Below are positions 1 through 7,890 of a stretch of DNA of 49,307 nt, piece by piece. The notes under the pieces were generated by a model. That model worked only from the letters and a program-made list of their open reading frames with translations. It did not search any database and was not told the origin of the DNA. Positions within the stretch are counted from its first letter, which is position 1. Every line of letters begins with the position of its first letter. The position numbers were made by a program, and so were the translations under genes. This DNA is from CAZYJD01 sp964647785 (GTDB lineage Bacteria > Bacteroidota > Bacteroidia > NS11-12g > UBA9320): contig CAZYJD010000006.1 in NCBI GenBank assembly GCA_964647785.1, positions 1-49,307 of the forward strand, in the 5' to 3' direction.

Positions 1-284
1 TTGCCTAAATAACGTTGACCGTTATGTCTGAGCTCTGAGCTCTGCGCTCTGAGCTCCTGTGCTTCTGTGCCCCCATTGAGATTACTAGATTTCTAGATAT
101 TAGATTTTTAGAGCACTCAACTTCGGTATGAACCTAAACCTCATATGCCTTTTAAACCTCTTGAACAGGTAGCTTCTGTGCCTCTGTGCTTCTGTGCTTC
201 TGTGCTTCTGTGCTCCTGAGCCCGATGGCCATCATGACTTCACAAGTACTTCTTCCTAAATCATTTACGCCTACCTTTGAACCC
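1..284. repeat. Non-coding leader with four short-period repeat tracts
   Basis: No gene is supported here. Four low-complexity tracts are visible. Positions 28-70 hold CTGAGCT, CTGAGCT, CTGCGCT and CTGAGCT followed by two CTGTGC units. Positions 85-113 hold drifting CTAGATTT-like units. Positions 129-166 hold a weaker repetition of AAACCT. Positions 174-221 hold six octamers in perfect phase: TTCTGTGC, CTCTGTGC, TTCTGTGC three times, and TCCTGAGC. The open reading frame of the downstream hydrolase runs back through the last tract, but this is probably not translated because the conserved protein begins at 285. Confidence 0.8.
272..279 (+). promoter_or_regulatory. Probable -7 box (TACCTTTG) of the hydrolase gene
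   Basis: TACCTTTG matches the Bacteroidota primary sigma factor -7 consensus TAnnTTTG exactly. It ends 5 bases before the ATG at 285, so transcription would start at or within a few bases of the start codon. No clear TTTG -33 box lies at the usual 17-23 base spacing. Confidence 0.5.
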
Positions 285-923
285 ATGCCCATAGCGAGTT
301 TTACATTCAACCCCTTTCAGGAGAACACCTATGTGGTGTACGATGCCACCGGAGAAGCAGCCATCATCGATTGCGGCACTTATGATCAATCGGAAGAGCA
401 ACTTATTGGCAATTGGATGAAGGAGCGACAGCTGAAACCCAGTCGCCACTTGCTTACCCATGCCCACATTGACCATATTTTCGGTTTGTCGTTTATCTAC
501 GAACAATATCGTCTCATGCCCGAATTGCATAAGGCAGAAATACCAGTTCTGGAAGCCGGTGAGGCGGTGGCCATGCAATATGGATTGGCATACCGAAAAA
601 ATGCAGGAGTAAAGCCTGCTGCCTATCTAAGCGATGGACAGGTCATTGAAATCGGAGAATTGAAACTGCAGGTGATTGAAACGCCGGGACACTCACCCGG
701 AGGTATTTCATTGTTGTGCGAGCAAGAGGAGTGGGTGTTGAGTGGCGACGCATTGTTTCGCGAAAGCATCGGTAGAACCGATCTGCCAGGCGGCGATCAC
801 CCAAGCCTGATTGCCAGCATACGCAACCGGCTGCTGAGTCTTCCTGAACATTACAAGGTGTATTCAGGCCACGGACCTGCCACTACCATTGGCCATGAGA
901 TGAGTCATAATCCATTCCTCTAA
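285..923 (+). CDS. MBL-fold metallo-hydrolase, glyoxalase II-like
   Basis: This is a cytoplasmic 212-residue metallo-beta-lactamase-fold hydrolase of the small glyoxalase II-like group, which usually hydrolyses thioesters such as S-lactoylglutathione or related thiol conjugates. The metal-binding motif THAHIDH lies near residues 57-63. It is followed by TPGHSPGG, LSGDALF with the bridging aspartate, and a C-terminal YSGHGP histidine. The N-terminus FTFNPFQENTY matches the usual start of the family, so ATG 285 is preferred over ATG 225 or 234 and over a GTG at 186 inside the repeat tract. The -7 box just upstream supports this choice. The true substrate cannot be told from sequence. Confidence 0.88.
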   Translation: MPIASFTFNPFQENTYVVYDATGEAAIIDCGTYDQSEEQLIGNWMKERQLKPSRHLLTHAHIDHIFGLSFIYEQYRLMPELHKAEIPVLEAGEAVAMQYGLAYRKNAGVKPAAYLSDGQVIEIGELKLQVIETPGHSPGGISLLCEQEEWVLSGDALFRESIGRTDLPGGDHPSLIASIRNRLLSLPEHYKVYSGHGPATTIGHEMSHNPFL

Positions 924-962
924 TACGCGGGCTTTTCATCAGGCTCACCAAGAACATCGGCA

Positions 963-1295
963 TTGAATCCGCTTGAATTCATACTGGCACTTCCTTCATC
1001 ACAGCGACAATTGTGCTTGCAATGGCACGAGCAAATAAGCGACTGGCCGGGTGTGAATTGTTCCATCAAATACAACATTCCCTTCTACCACGGCAGAAAA
1101 AACATCTGTTATCTCAATCCATTAAAGGATGGCCTGCGTGTTGAACTCGCCTTCCTCGAAGGGAAAAAACTAAGCTCCCTTTACCACATTCTGGATATGC
1201 GCGATAGAAAATCAGTTGCCGGATTCATCCTCAATCCCCTACAAGAAATCCCCTGGGATGAACTGGTATGCATCATGCAGGATGCGTTGAAGTAG
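963..1295 (+). CDS. DUF1801 family small protein
   Basis: This 110-residue soluble protein resembles the DUF1801 (YdhG-like) family common in Bacteroidota. The matching features are the opening NPLEF, the central SIKYNIPFYHGRKNICYLNP segment and the VELAFLEGKKL strand. The molecular function of the family is not established. The gene lies 39 bases downstream of the hydrolase and in the same reading frame as its stop, so the only available initiation codon near the conserved N-terminus is TTG 963. It is probably co-transcribed with the hydrolase. Beyond its stop lies the heptamer array described separately. Confidence 0.72.
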   Translation: MNPLEFILALPSSQRQLCLQWHEQISDWPGVNCSIKYNIPFYHGRKNICYLNPLKDGLRVELAFLEGKKLSSLYHILDMRDRKSVAGFILNPLQEIPWDELVCIMQDALK

Positions 1296-1375
1296 GATGT
1301 AGGATTTAGGATGTATGACGTAGGACTTAAGACACAAGACACATGACACATGACACAAGACGCATGATGTAGGAC
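1292..1375. repeat. Twelve degenerate heptamers in perfect phase
   Basis: Reading in sevens from 1292 gives GTAGGAT, GTAGGAT, TTAGGAT, GTATGAC, GTAGGAC, TTAAGAC, ACAAGAC, ACATGAC, ACATGAC, ACAAGAC, GCATGAT, GTAGGAC, with no insertion or deletion over 84 bases. The pattern is roughly RYADGAY. It begins at the last codon of the DUF1801 gene, so its first bases overlap that stop codon. A second short heptamer family, ATTCACT, occurs at 1424-1430, 1438-1444 and 1445-1451. Confidence 0.9.
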
Positions 1376-1455
1376 GTAGTCTCTTTAGCTATCGGGAGCA
1401 AGAAGATCCATCCAAAGCACTCTATTCACTAGAAACAATTCACTATTCACTCAAT

Positions 1456-1473
1456 AAAAAGCGTCAGCTTTTT
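1456..1473. terminator. Possible bidirectional terminator hairpin
   Basis: AAAAAGC and GCTTTTT form a 7-bp stem with the loop GTCA. Runs of A and T lie on both sides, so it can act on either strand. It sits between the convergent DUF1801 and porV genes. The GC part of the stem is short, so efficiency is uncertain. Confidence 0.45.
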
Positions 1474-1492
1474 CCCTTATGTGTACCTCTGT

Positions 1493-1591
1493 CCCACCTC
1501 GCGTGCCTGCCATGGCTGAGCGGGTACAAGAAATAAAAAAAGCGAAGCTTTATCTGGGTCCCGCCCAGCCACGGCAGGCACGCCCGGCGGG
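1493..1591. repeat. Large imperfect palindrome, REP- or MITE-like
   Basis: Bases 1502-1524 and 1560-1582 are inverted copies that match at 21 of 23 positions. Both mismatches become G-U pairs in RNA read from the minus strand. After a 2-by-2 internal loop the pairing continues for six more pairs, to 1493 and 1591. The 35-base spacer (1525-1559) is A/T-rich and contains its own small AAAGC/GCTTT hairpin. It lies 25 bases beyond the porV stop codon on the porV transcript. It lacks the U-tract of an ordinary terminator and looks more like a mobile palindromic repeat or an mRNA 3-prime-end structure. Confidence 0.65.
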
Positions 1592-1615
1592 GTGTAATCC
1601 GTGAGGAATCCGGAA

Positions 1616-2857
1616 TCAATTGGCCGGTGCTCCATCCCCATTTTGGGTTTGGAAGGCATCGATGTCGAACATCAGTGTGAAACGGATGGTATTCTGCAGC
1701 GGATGTCTCTGTGCAAAAGGCTGCAAGTATGCGGCATCTATTCCAAATACGTTGTAACGAAGACCAATGCCAAACTGGGCATACTGGCGACCACCTTTGG
1801 TATCTGCTTCATGAAAATAACCCGCACGAACGGCAAACTGCTTGTCATACCAATATTCCACGCCCAAGGCATAAATCCACTCCTTCATCTCTTCGGCAAA
1901 ACCACCGGGTGCATCATTGAAACTTTGGAACATCCCTCTCAGCACCGGCTGGTTGGGGTCTTTTCCGTACTGAATCACGCGATTGCCTTCAGAATCCAGA
2001 GAGTCGCCACCGTTTACGTTGGTGAAATAGGTAGGCTGGGTGGGCACAAGCAACTTGCTTACATCGGCAGCGATGGTAAACTCATTGTGCTCATCAATTG
2101 GGATATTCCAGCTGGTTCCCAAGCGAAGGTTGGTAGGAATGAAGTCCCTGTTGGCTTCATTGGTGTAGGTAATTTTTGCACCAATATTGGTCACCGCAAA
2201 TCCCAGTGCATAATTGATATCTTCCTTGCCGCCGCTTCTTTTAATCCGATCATGCCAATAGCCTCCAACATCACCTGCCCCGCTTTGTCCTGCGCGTATT
2301 TCAACGCCGGTGGTGCCGGTTTGTCCTTTGGCCAGGTCAGAAACAATGTAGCGCATGGCCACCCCAAGTGAGAATTTCTTTGACAGTTGTGAAGAATAAC
2401 TCACATCCAGCGCCATTTCAAAAGGCTTATAGTTTCCGGTATTGTTACCAAAATCGTCTGTGAATTGTATATCACCCAAGGTAAAATAACGCATGCTGGC
2501 AGCAAGTGCACTTCTTTTGCGCTCGCCTAATTTGGTATAACCACTGAGATAATAAAACCATACATCAGGAACCAATTGGCGCAACCATGGGGCTGCAGAA
2601 AGAGATACCCCGGAGTTCTTTTCCACGAAAGCCAATTTACCCGGATTCCAATGGATGCCATTGGCATCAGGCGTGGTAGCTGCCCCAACATCCCCCATTC
2701 CTGCGGCCCGTGCATCGGGGGTGATGGTCAGGAATGGCACCGCAGTGGTGATCACATTTCGCTGACCCAAAAGCTGATCACGTGAGGTAACCTGGGCATT
2801 TGCACTGCTGCTGTACAACAGTCCCGCCGCAATGATTCCGACAAATGAATATTTCAT
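1616..2857 (-). CDS. porV: T9SS outer-membrane protein PorV (LptO)
   Basis: PorV is an outer-membrane beta-barrel of the type IX secretion system. It carries secreted cargo with a C-terminal sorting domain to the PorU attachment complex. The 413-residue protein starts with a signal peptide ending SSANAQ, followed by the family pattern around ITPDARAAGMGDVGAAT and NGIHWNPGKLAF, then alternating beta-strand segments to the end. Length and motifs fit PorV. ATG 2857 gives a standard signal peptide; an in-frame ATG at 2878 is possible. The gene follows porU with a gap of about 53 bases on the same strand, the usual porU-porV order. A large palindrome lies just after the stop. Confidence 0.93.
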   Translation of the reverse strand: MKYSFVGIIAAGLLYSSSANAQVTSRDQLLGQRNVITTAVPFLTITPDARAAGMGDVGAATTPDANGIHWNPGKLAFVEKNSGVSLSAAPWLRQLVPDVWFYYLSGYTKLGERKRSALAASMRYFTLGDIQFTDDFGNNTGNYKPFEMALDVSYSSQLSKKFSLGVAMRYIVSDLAKGQTGTTGVEIRAGQSGAGDVGGYWHDRIKRSGGKEDINYALGFAVTNIGAKITYTNEANRDFIPTNLRLGTSWNIPIDEHNEFTIAADVSKLLVPTQPTYFTNVNGGDSLDSEGNRVIQYGKDPNQPVLRGMFQSFNDAPGGFAEEMKEWIYALGVEYWYDKQFAVRAGYFHEADTKGGRQYAQFGIGLRYNVFGIDAAYLQPFAQRHPLQNTIRFTLMFDIDAFQTQNGDGAPAN

Positions 2858-2910
2858 TTTTATTGAATAGCGTTTCATTAAAATACTTAAGGTGGTCAAA
2901 AATATGCCTT

Positions 2911-5900
2911 TTATCGCATCAAATACAATTTTTGAAGCAATTGACTTTTATCTCCATCTTCATTCTGAAGTTCAATTTTGTAGAGGTAAACCCCTCTTGC
3001 CAGCACATCGCCCCATCGATCTCTTCCATCCCACTCAAAACTTTGGATGTGCGACGGTGCTGATGGAATTTCCTGCACTTCACTGTAAACCTCTTTGCCA
3101 CTGATGGTAAGGATCCTTAGCGAGACTTTCAAATTTCTCCCTGTTTGATTGTGATCGAAATGAAAAACCGTGTAGGTGCTAAATGGATTTGGGTAATTGA
3201 GCAAATTCTCGATCAAAGGGGCTTCCTCTGAACGCACTTCAAATTCGGTGTAGGCTTCCGATGAATTGTTGTACACATCCCACACCTTCAATTGCAAACT
3301 GTGCTTACCGGGGGCCAATTCACTGAAGCGGTATCGGATTTCACCTTCGCGATAGTTATCGAGCACCGATTGGTAGTAATCATTGAGTACAATGAGTTGC
3401 TCACTCTCCATGCCCTTATCCAAAATGGCTGTAATCTCTCTGCCAATGCCGGTCCCCACCATGTTGATCCCATTCTCATCACGTACTTTCGCTAAAAGCA
3501 TGGGCTCACTGCCAGTAATTCCACCGCTCACCCAGCTGCTATCGTTCAGAAAAAGATCTAGCTCAGGTCCTATTTGATCCATCCCGGCTGAATCGCTTGT
3601 TCCGCCCACAAGAAAAGAGGTATTGTAACCATGTCCATCGAGCAAGGCATTTCGGCCATAAAAACTCAGCTTTCCTTTACCATAGTTGTAGGTGATGTCT
3701 TTGGGAACCACAAATTCCATGCTGAAGCGACCGTTTTCAACGCTCACATTCCCTCTGAATATGGCGTTGGTTTGCATTTCATATTGCTGCCGGTAGCTGC
3801 CCGGATCGTTAACCAAGGTTTCATAAGCGATGGACTTATCAAATACAGTCGGTGTGATGACCCCATTGAAGCCCTCATTGATCTGCCCCGCGCCATCCAC
3901 CACGGCACCCTCTATCACTACTTTGCCAAGTGCTTTTAAGGTATCGCTCGCTCCGCCGATGTCTTTGCCATTGATTTTGGTGGCAATGATATTTTCTCGC
4001 GGATAGGCCAGGCTGAGTGCGGGATCGCCCAGAAGAATAAAGTTTCTTTGATTCACATCGCGCTGGCTGTTGTTCTTGGTGCGCATGTATACATCGCCAA
4101 GGGCGGGTACTCCCTTGTTGTGCATGGCCAGCAAATTGTTATTGAACAAGGCCACATTCAAATTCTTGTTGGTATTGGTGTACACCACCCGTGTGGTGGT
4201 TACCAAGGCAATGGCCCCTCCATTGGGGTTGAGCAGAATCAACTCTCCCGGAGAATCCTGCGAAGGATCATCGAAACGACTGAGTTCACAGGTGGCGGTA
4301 ACAAAGAGTGGAAGCCGATCTTTGTTGGTCCAGGATTGTATCTGTTCTCTGGTGATGATTCTTTCATGCGCCAGACCTTGTCCGCCTCCATGACCGATGT
4401 AATTAAAAACCAACACGCCGCGATCCAGTGCATCATCAATGGCGCGGTTTACGTCTGGATATTTATCGCCGCTGCCAAAAGATTCCTGCGGATAAGCATC
4501 CATATATATTTTCTGTACATTGTATTCGGGATGATCGGCATAAACAAAATCCGAAACATCTTCGCAGTCATTCAAGAAGGCGTTGTTGTCTTCATCATCT
4601 GCAATGAAAACCAATCGGTTCCTCCAGTCGCCCATGGTTTCCGGCCGGTGATAAGACAGAATTTTATCCACCAATACCCGGGCTTCGAATTGGTCTCCTG
4701 CGGGCAAGCGACCAATGCCTATGTCAAGCCCCTCTCTGCTGCCGAGCGACCAGTACCCCTCTTCGTCATCCAAAATGGCGAAGTAATCGTCAGAACAATG
4801 GCTGATGGTGGGTGACTGAGAGTTGACGCTTTGAAATACAGGCACAAAATTGGTGTTGCCATTGGTGCGATTTTTATAATCGAAGCTGGCATCACCAAAA
4901 AGCAGCACATAATCAAGCGGGTTTCCTCGTTCAATTGATCGATCATAAACCATCTTGATGAAATCGCGCAGTGCTGAAACATCCTGGGCGCCGCTCGAAA
5001 ATTCATTGTAAATGGCAGCGGGGGTAGCAACCACTACACCAAAACCGTGCTTTTCGCGATGAAAGTCTGCCAAACGATTGGCCTGTTCCAAAAATTCAGG
5101 AGCAGCGATGATAAGGTAGTCGGCTTGCTCAATGCCATGCAGGTTTTGCGCAGCAATTTTCTGATCGAACAAGGGCGAAGGATGTGCCTCATTGCCCAGT
5201 GCATAATACCATTTGACCGTGCCTGAAGTAGTGGCATGAAAAATCTTACGATTGCCTTGGCTTTCAAATGACTGAACAAAGGGCTGTTGATGATCGCTTA
5301 CATCCCATATCTCTCGCACATCGCCAGTCAATTGGAAACGCGTGGTGGTATAATTCCGACTTGCTGCATTTGAGAAACGCAACTGCTCCGAGCCTTTTTG
5401 CAAACCCACCGGCCCCTGCAACAAATAGCGATCAATCCATGCCAGCGATGAACTTAAAGGGCGGGTGTATCGAAACAAGAGATCGAGACGATTTCCCGAT
5501 GGGATCACCGGCACTGTTGCCGTGAGCGGTGGGGTTGAATAATCGGCCGTGTATTCGCCACTTACGGTAAAAAAAGACTGATTATGCACCAGCTGGTTGT
5601 TGGCGAACACCAGCAGATTGCTGTTTTGTAAGGAGCGCGCCAATGAGGTAACCGTGAGTAAAAAGGTATCGCCCTGCTGAAAGCCCGGCAGCTCATGACT
5701 GAAACTCTTGGGTTGATTATCGTTGAACTCATCGCCCACCCATACCCTACCACTTCGGGTTAAGCTGCGTTCATCTTGCTCTCGTGCAATGAGAAAATCG
5801 TAAGTATCGGCCGTGTAATCGGGGTTTTGTTGAGTAGAGGCAGCCCGCTCGCTAATTCGACGACCCTCTTCTTTGCCAAAGCGCAAAAAATAGTAACTAA

Positions 5901-6714
5901 AGTCGTCGTAGATATTCAATTCCCGATGGTAGCGTTCTTCATCTTCCAAATAAACCCATGGGTGCGGGCCCTTGCCATAGAACAAAAAATACTCCCCTTC
6001 ATCCCAACGGCCATTTCCATTGAGGTCGTTCACCTGAATGGCGCATTCTTCTATATCATCTGCTCGTTGTTCTGCAATGATCTCAGGAAGTATTCCTCCC
6101 CCATTGCCAAACAACTGCACTTGTTGCCATCGCAAGTCTTCAGGCCGCAACCCCATCTCCTTGATCAATGCAGCATCTACCTTATAAATGCCATCGCTTC
6201 CAATTTTTAGGCGATAGACCTCCCCATCTTTGAGCACGGAGGCATTGCTGTGATTTGTTTTGGCCAGTTTGTTTGCTCTCGAAACTTGAGATTCCTTGAA
6301 GGAGATGCTAAAATTCGTGAGCAGATCGATGCCGGTTTCATTTTTGCGATAGGGCCACACCTGCAAATAGAGGTATGGCTGACCTTTTTCCAAGAGCGTA
6401 TACCAGCGGTAACGCAAGCTATCATCCATATCAGAACTGGTGCCTGTCGCCTTTTCGTACCCCATCGCATTGATTTCAAGCTCGGCAATGGAACCATTGA
6501 TTTTGTAGCGTTTTGAAAACACCGGCATCTGTGGATTGTCTGCCGAAAAACTGAGATGCTCCCTGGGATGAAAAGACCACTGAAAGCCTGCTTGATCCTT
6601 TTCAGCTATCCAATGCAACGTTTCTTCGAAAAACGGAGTCTGTGCTCTGAGCCAGCTTGAAACAAGGCTGATCCAAACCAACAATAAATACCTGGCTGAT
6701 GGAGTTATATTCAT
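2911..6714 (-). CDS. porU: T9SS sortase PorU, C25 (gingipain-like) peptidase
   Basis: PorU is the cell-surface sortase of the type IX secretion system. It removes C-terminal sorting domains from cargo and attaches the cargo to A-LPS. The 1267-residue product has a signal peptide (residues 1-24, ending WLRAQ). It has a C25 peptidase domain whose His-Cys dyad is visible as IGHGGG (His775) and TATCELSRF (Cys809). It ends with its own sorting-type domain, which begins at LLNYPNPF and ends GVYLYKIELQN. ATG 6714 is chosen because the frame extends only two codons further, to a TTG. It is transcribed with porV and diverges from porP. This matches the porU-porV-gldJ neighbourhood known from Flavobacterium. 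Confidence 0.94.
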   Translation of the reverse strand: MNITPSARYLLLVWISLVSSWLRAQTPFFEETLHWIAEKDQAGFQWSFHPREHLSFSADNPQMPVFSKRYKINGSIAELEINAMGYEKATGTSSDMDDSLRYRWYTLLEKGQPYLYLQVWPYRKNETGIDLLTNFSISFKESQVSRANKLAKTNHSNASVLKDGEVYRLKIGSDGIYKVDAALIKEMGLRPEDLRWQQVQLFGNGGGILPEIIAEQRADDIEECAIQVNDLNGNGRWDEGEYFLFYGKGPHPWVYLEDEERYHRELNIYDDFSYYFLRFGKEEGRRISERAASTQQNPDYTADTYDFLIAREQDERSLTRSGRVWVGDEFNDNQPKSFSHELPGFQQGDTFLLTVTSLARSLQNSNLLVFANNQLVHNQSFFTVSGEYTADYSTPPLTATVPVIPSGNRLDLLFRYTRPLSSSLAWIDRYLLQGPVGLQKGSEQLRFSNAASRNYTTTRFQLTGDVREIWDVSDHQQPFVQSFESQGNRKIFHATTSGTVKWYYALGNEAHPSPLFDQKIAAQNLHGIEQADYLIIAAPEFLEQANRLADFHREKHGFGVVVATPAAIYNEFSSGAQDVSALRDFIKMVYDRSIERGNPLDYVLLFGDASFDYKNRTNGNTNFVPVFQSVNSQSPTISHCSDDYFAILDDEEGYWSLGSREGLDIGIGRLPAGDQFEARVLVDKILSYHRPETMGDWRNRLVFIADDEDNNAFLNDCEDVSDFVYADHPEYNVQKIYMDAYPQESFGSGDKYPDVNRAIDDALDRGVLVFNYIGHGGGQGLAHERIITREQIQSWTNKDRLPLFVTATCELSRFDDPSQDSPGELILLNPNGGAIALVTTTRVVYTNTNKNLNVALFNNNLLAMHNKGVPALGDVYMRTKNNSQRDVNQRNFILLGDPALSLAYPRENIIATKINGKDIGGASDTLKALGKVVIEGAVVDGAGQINEGFNGVITPTVFDKSIAYETLVNDPGSYRQQYEMQTNAIFRGNVSVENGRFSMEFVVPKDITYNYGKGKLSFYGRNALLDGHGYNTSFLVGGTSDSAGMDQIGPELDLFLNDSSWVSGGITGSEPMLLAKVRDENGINMVGTGIGREITAILDKGMESEQLIVLNDYYQSVLDNYREGEIRYRFSELAPGKHSLQLKVWDVYNNSSEAYTEFEVRSEEAPLIENLLNYPNPFSTYTVFHFDHNQTGRNLKVSLRILTISGKEVYSEVQEIPSAPSHIQSFEWDGRDRWGDVLARGVYLYKIELQNEDGDKSQLLQKLYLMR

Positions 6715-6836
6715 TCCCAATGCAATAAAAGAACATTTAAAACAAAACTTTATTGTTTGAGGGGTGGAAAAACACGAAGCAGCAGTAAAAAAGAAATTAT
6801 TTTTACATATTTGTCAGATTATTCAGTAACAGCAAC

Positions 6837-7823
6837 ATGTTGAGAAAATTATTTATCCTGAGCACCACATTATTCCTGTCATCCGCTGCGATGGCACAGG
6901 ATCCGCAGTTGTCTCAGTTTTACGCTTCACCGATGTATACGAATCCTGCCATGGCAGGAACAGGTCAATGCGATGGTGGTGGTCGCGCCACCATCAATTA
7001 CAGAAACCAGTGGCCGAGTCTTCCCGGGTCTTTCGTAACTTCTGTTTTTGCCTGGGATCAGCACTTTGATCGCTTGGGCGGTGGTTTGGGAATCATTGCC
7101 ATGAATGACGTGGCCGGTGAAGGTTTGTTAACCACCCGATCTCTCAGTGCTGTTTACGCCTACCAATTGCGCGTAAGTCGGAAGTTCACCATGCGCTTTG
7201 GTCTAGAAGCCCAGTACATGCAGCGATCGCTTGATTTTAGCAAACTCCGTTTTGAAGATCAGATCGATGCCACACGTGGGTTCGTAAGACCCACCAATGA
7301 GCCGGTGGTTGATAACACCATCAGCTCTCCTAACTTCAGTACGGGTCTGATGGGCTACACTGAACGTTTCTATTTTGGGGTGGCGGTTCACAATGTGATT
7401 GAACCCCGACAGTCATTCTACGGCGACCCTGAATCTGTATTGCCAAGAAGATATACTGCACATAGCGGCGTGGTGATTCCACTCGATCGCAGAAAGAACC
7501 CCAAGGCAACCATTTCACCGAACATCCTGTTCATGATGCAAAATAAATTCACACAGTTAAATGGTGGATTTTACGTGAATCGCGGACCATTGGTTACCGG
7601 TTTGTGGTATCGACAGACCCTGGGAGAATTCACCAACTCTGATGCACTGATGGTTTTGATAGGATTCAGAAAAGATAAATTCAAATTTGGATACAGCTAT
7701 GACCTCACTGTAGACAGCAAGAGAACGGCGGCCCCGGGCTCGCATGAGGTGTCGGCAGCCATTGAGTGGTGTTCAAGAACACGTCCCATTCGTTTCCGTC
7801 CGCTGAGCTGCCCAGATTTCTAA
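6837..7823 (+). CDS. PorP/SprF family type IX secretion membrane protein
   Basis: PorP/SprF proteins are outer-membrane barrels that work with the T9SS. They often tether or help export one particular cargo such as SprB-like adhesins. The 328-residue protein has a signal peptide ending AAMAQ, immediately followed by DPQLSQFYASPMYTNPAMAG, the family hallmark at the mature N-terminus. Further hallmarks are YRNQWPSL and a glycine-rich strand pattern. It diverges from porU across 122 bases and lies 67 bases upstream of gldJ on the same strand. A PorP gene between porU and gldJ suggests it serves the core machine, but many paralogues exist in such genomes, so the exact partner is unknown. Confidence 0.9.
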   Translation: MLRKLFILSTTLFLSSAAMAQDPQLSQFYASPMYTNPAMAGTGQCDGGGRATINYRNQWPSLPGSFVTSVFAWDQHFDRLGGGLGIIAMNDVAGEGLLTTRSLSAVYAYQLRVSRKFTMRFGLEAQYMQRSLDFSKLRFEDQIDATRGFVRPTNEPVVDNTISSPNFSTGLMGYTERFYFGVAVHNVIEPRQSFYGDPESVLPRRYTAHSGVVIPLDRRKNPKATISPNILFMMQNKFTQLNGGFYVNRGPLVTGLWYRQTLGEFTNSDALMVLIGFRKDKFKFGYSYDLTVDSKRTAAPGSHEVSAAIEWCSRTRPIRFRPLSCPDF

Positions 7824-7890
7824 GAATAGGTCAATTCAATAATATTTCATTTATTTGTTCGTTGATAACATACGCTTGTCGTAAAAACAC

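Larger units (their letters stand above)
1296..1615. other. Gene-free stretch between convergent DUF1801 and porV genes
   Basis: These 320 bases contain no supported gene. From left to right they hold the heptamer array (to 1375), ATTCACT repeats (1424-1451), a small A/T-tailed hairpin (1456-1473) and a large imperfect palindrome (1493-1591). A 60-residue open frame over the palindrome is an accident of its GC-rich arms. Confidence 0.8.

Noticed and set aside
186..284. N-terminal extension of the hydrolase through the octamer tract
   Set aside because: The extra 33 residues come from repeat DNA and do not resemble the family; the conserved N-terminus and a -7 box point to ATG 285.
27..1451. 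CRISPR array as an explanation of the repeats
   Set aside because: The units are 7-8 bases, directly adjacent and without spacers, and no cas gene is nearby.
1601..2371. Plus-strand open frame of 256 codons
   Set aside because: It lies antisense to porV, which is a clear family member; composition shows it is a shadow.
4048..4815. Plus-strand open frame of 255 codons inside porU
   Set aside because: Antisense to the C25 peptidase domain, with no recognisable motif or start context.
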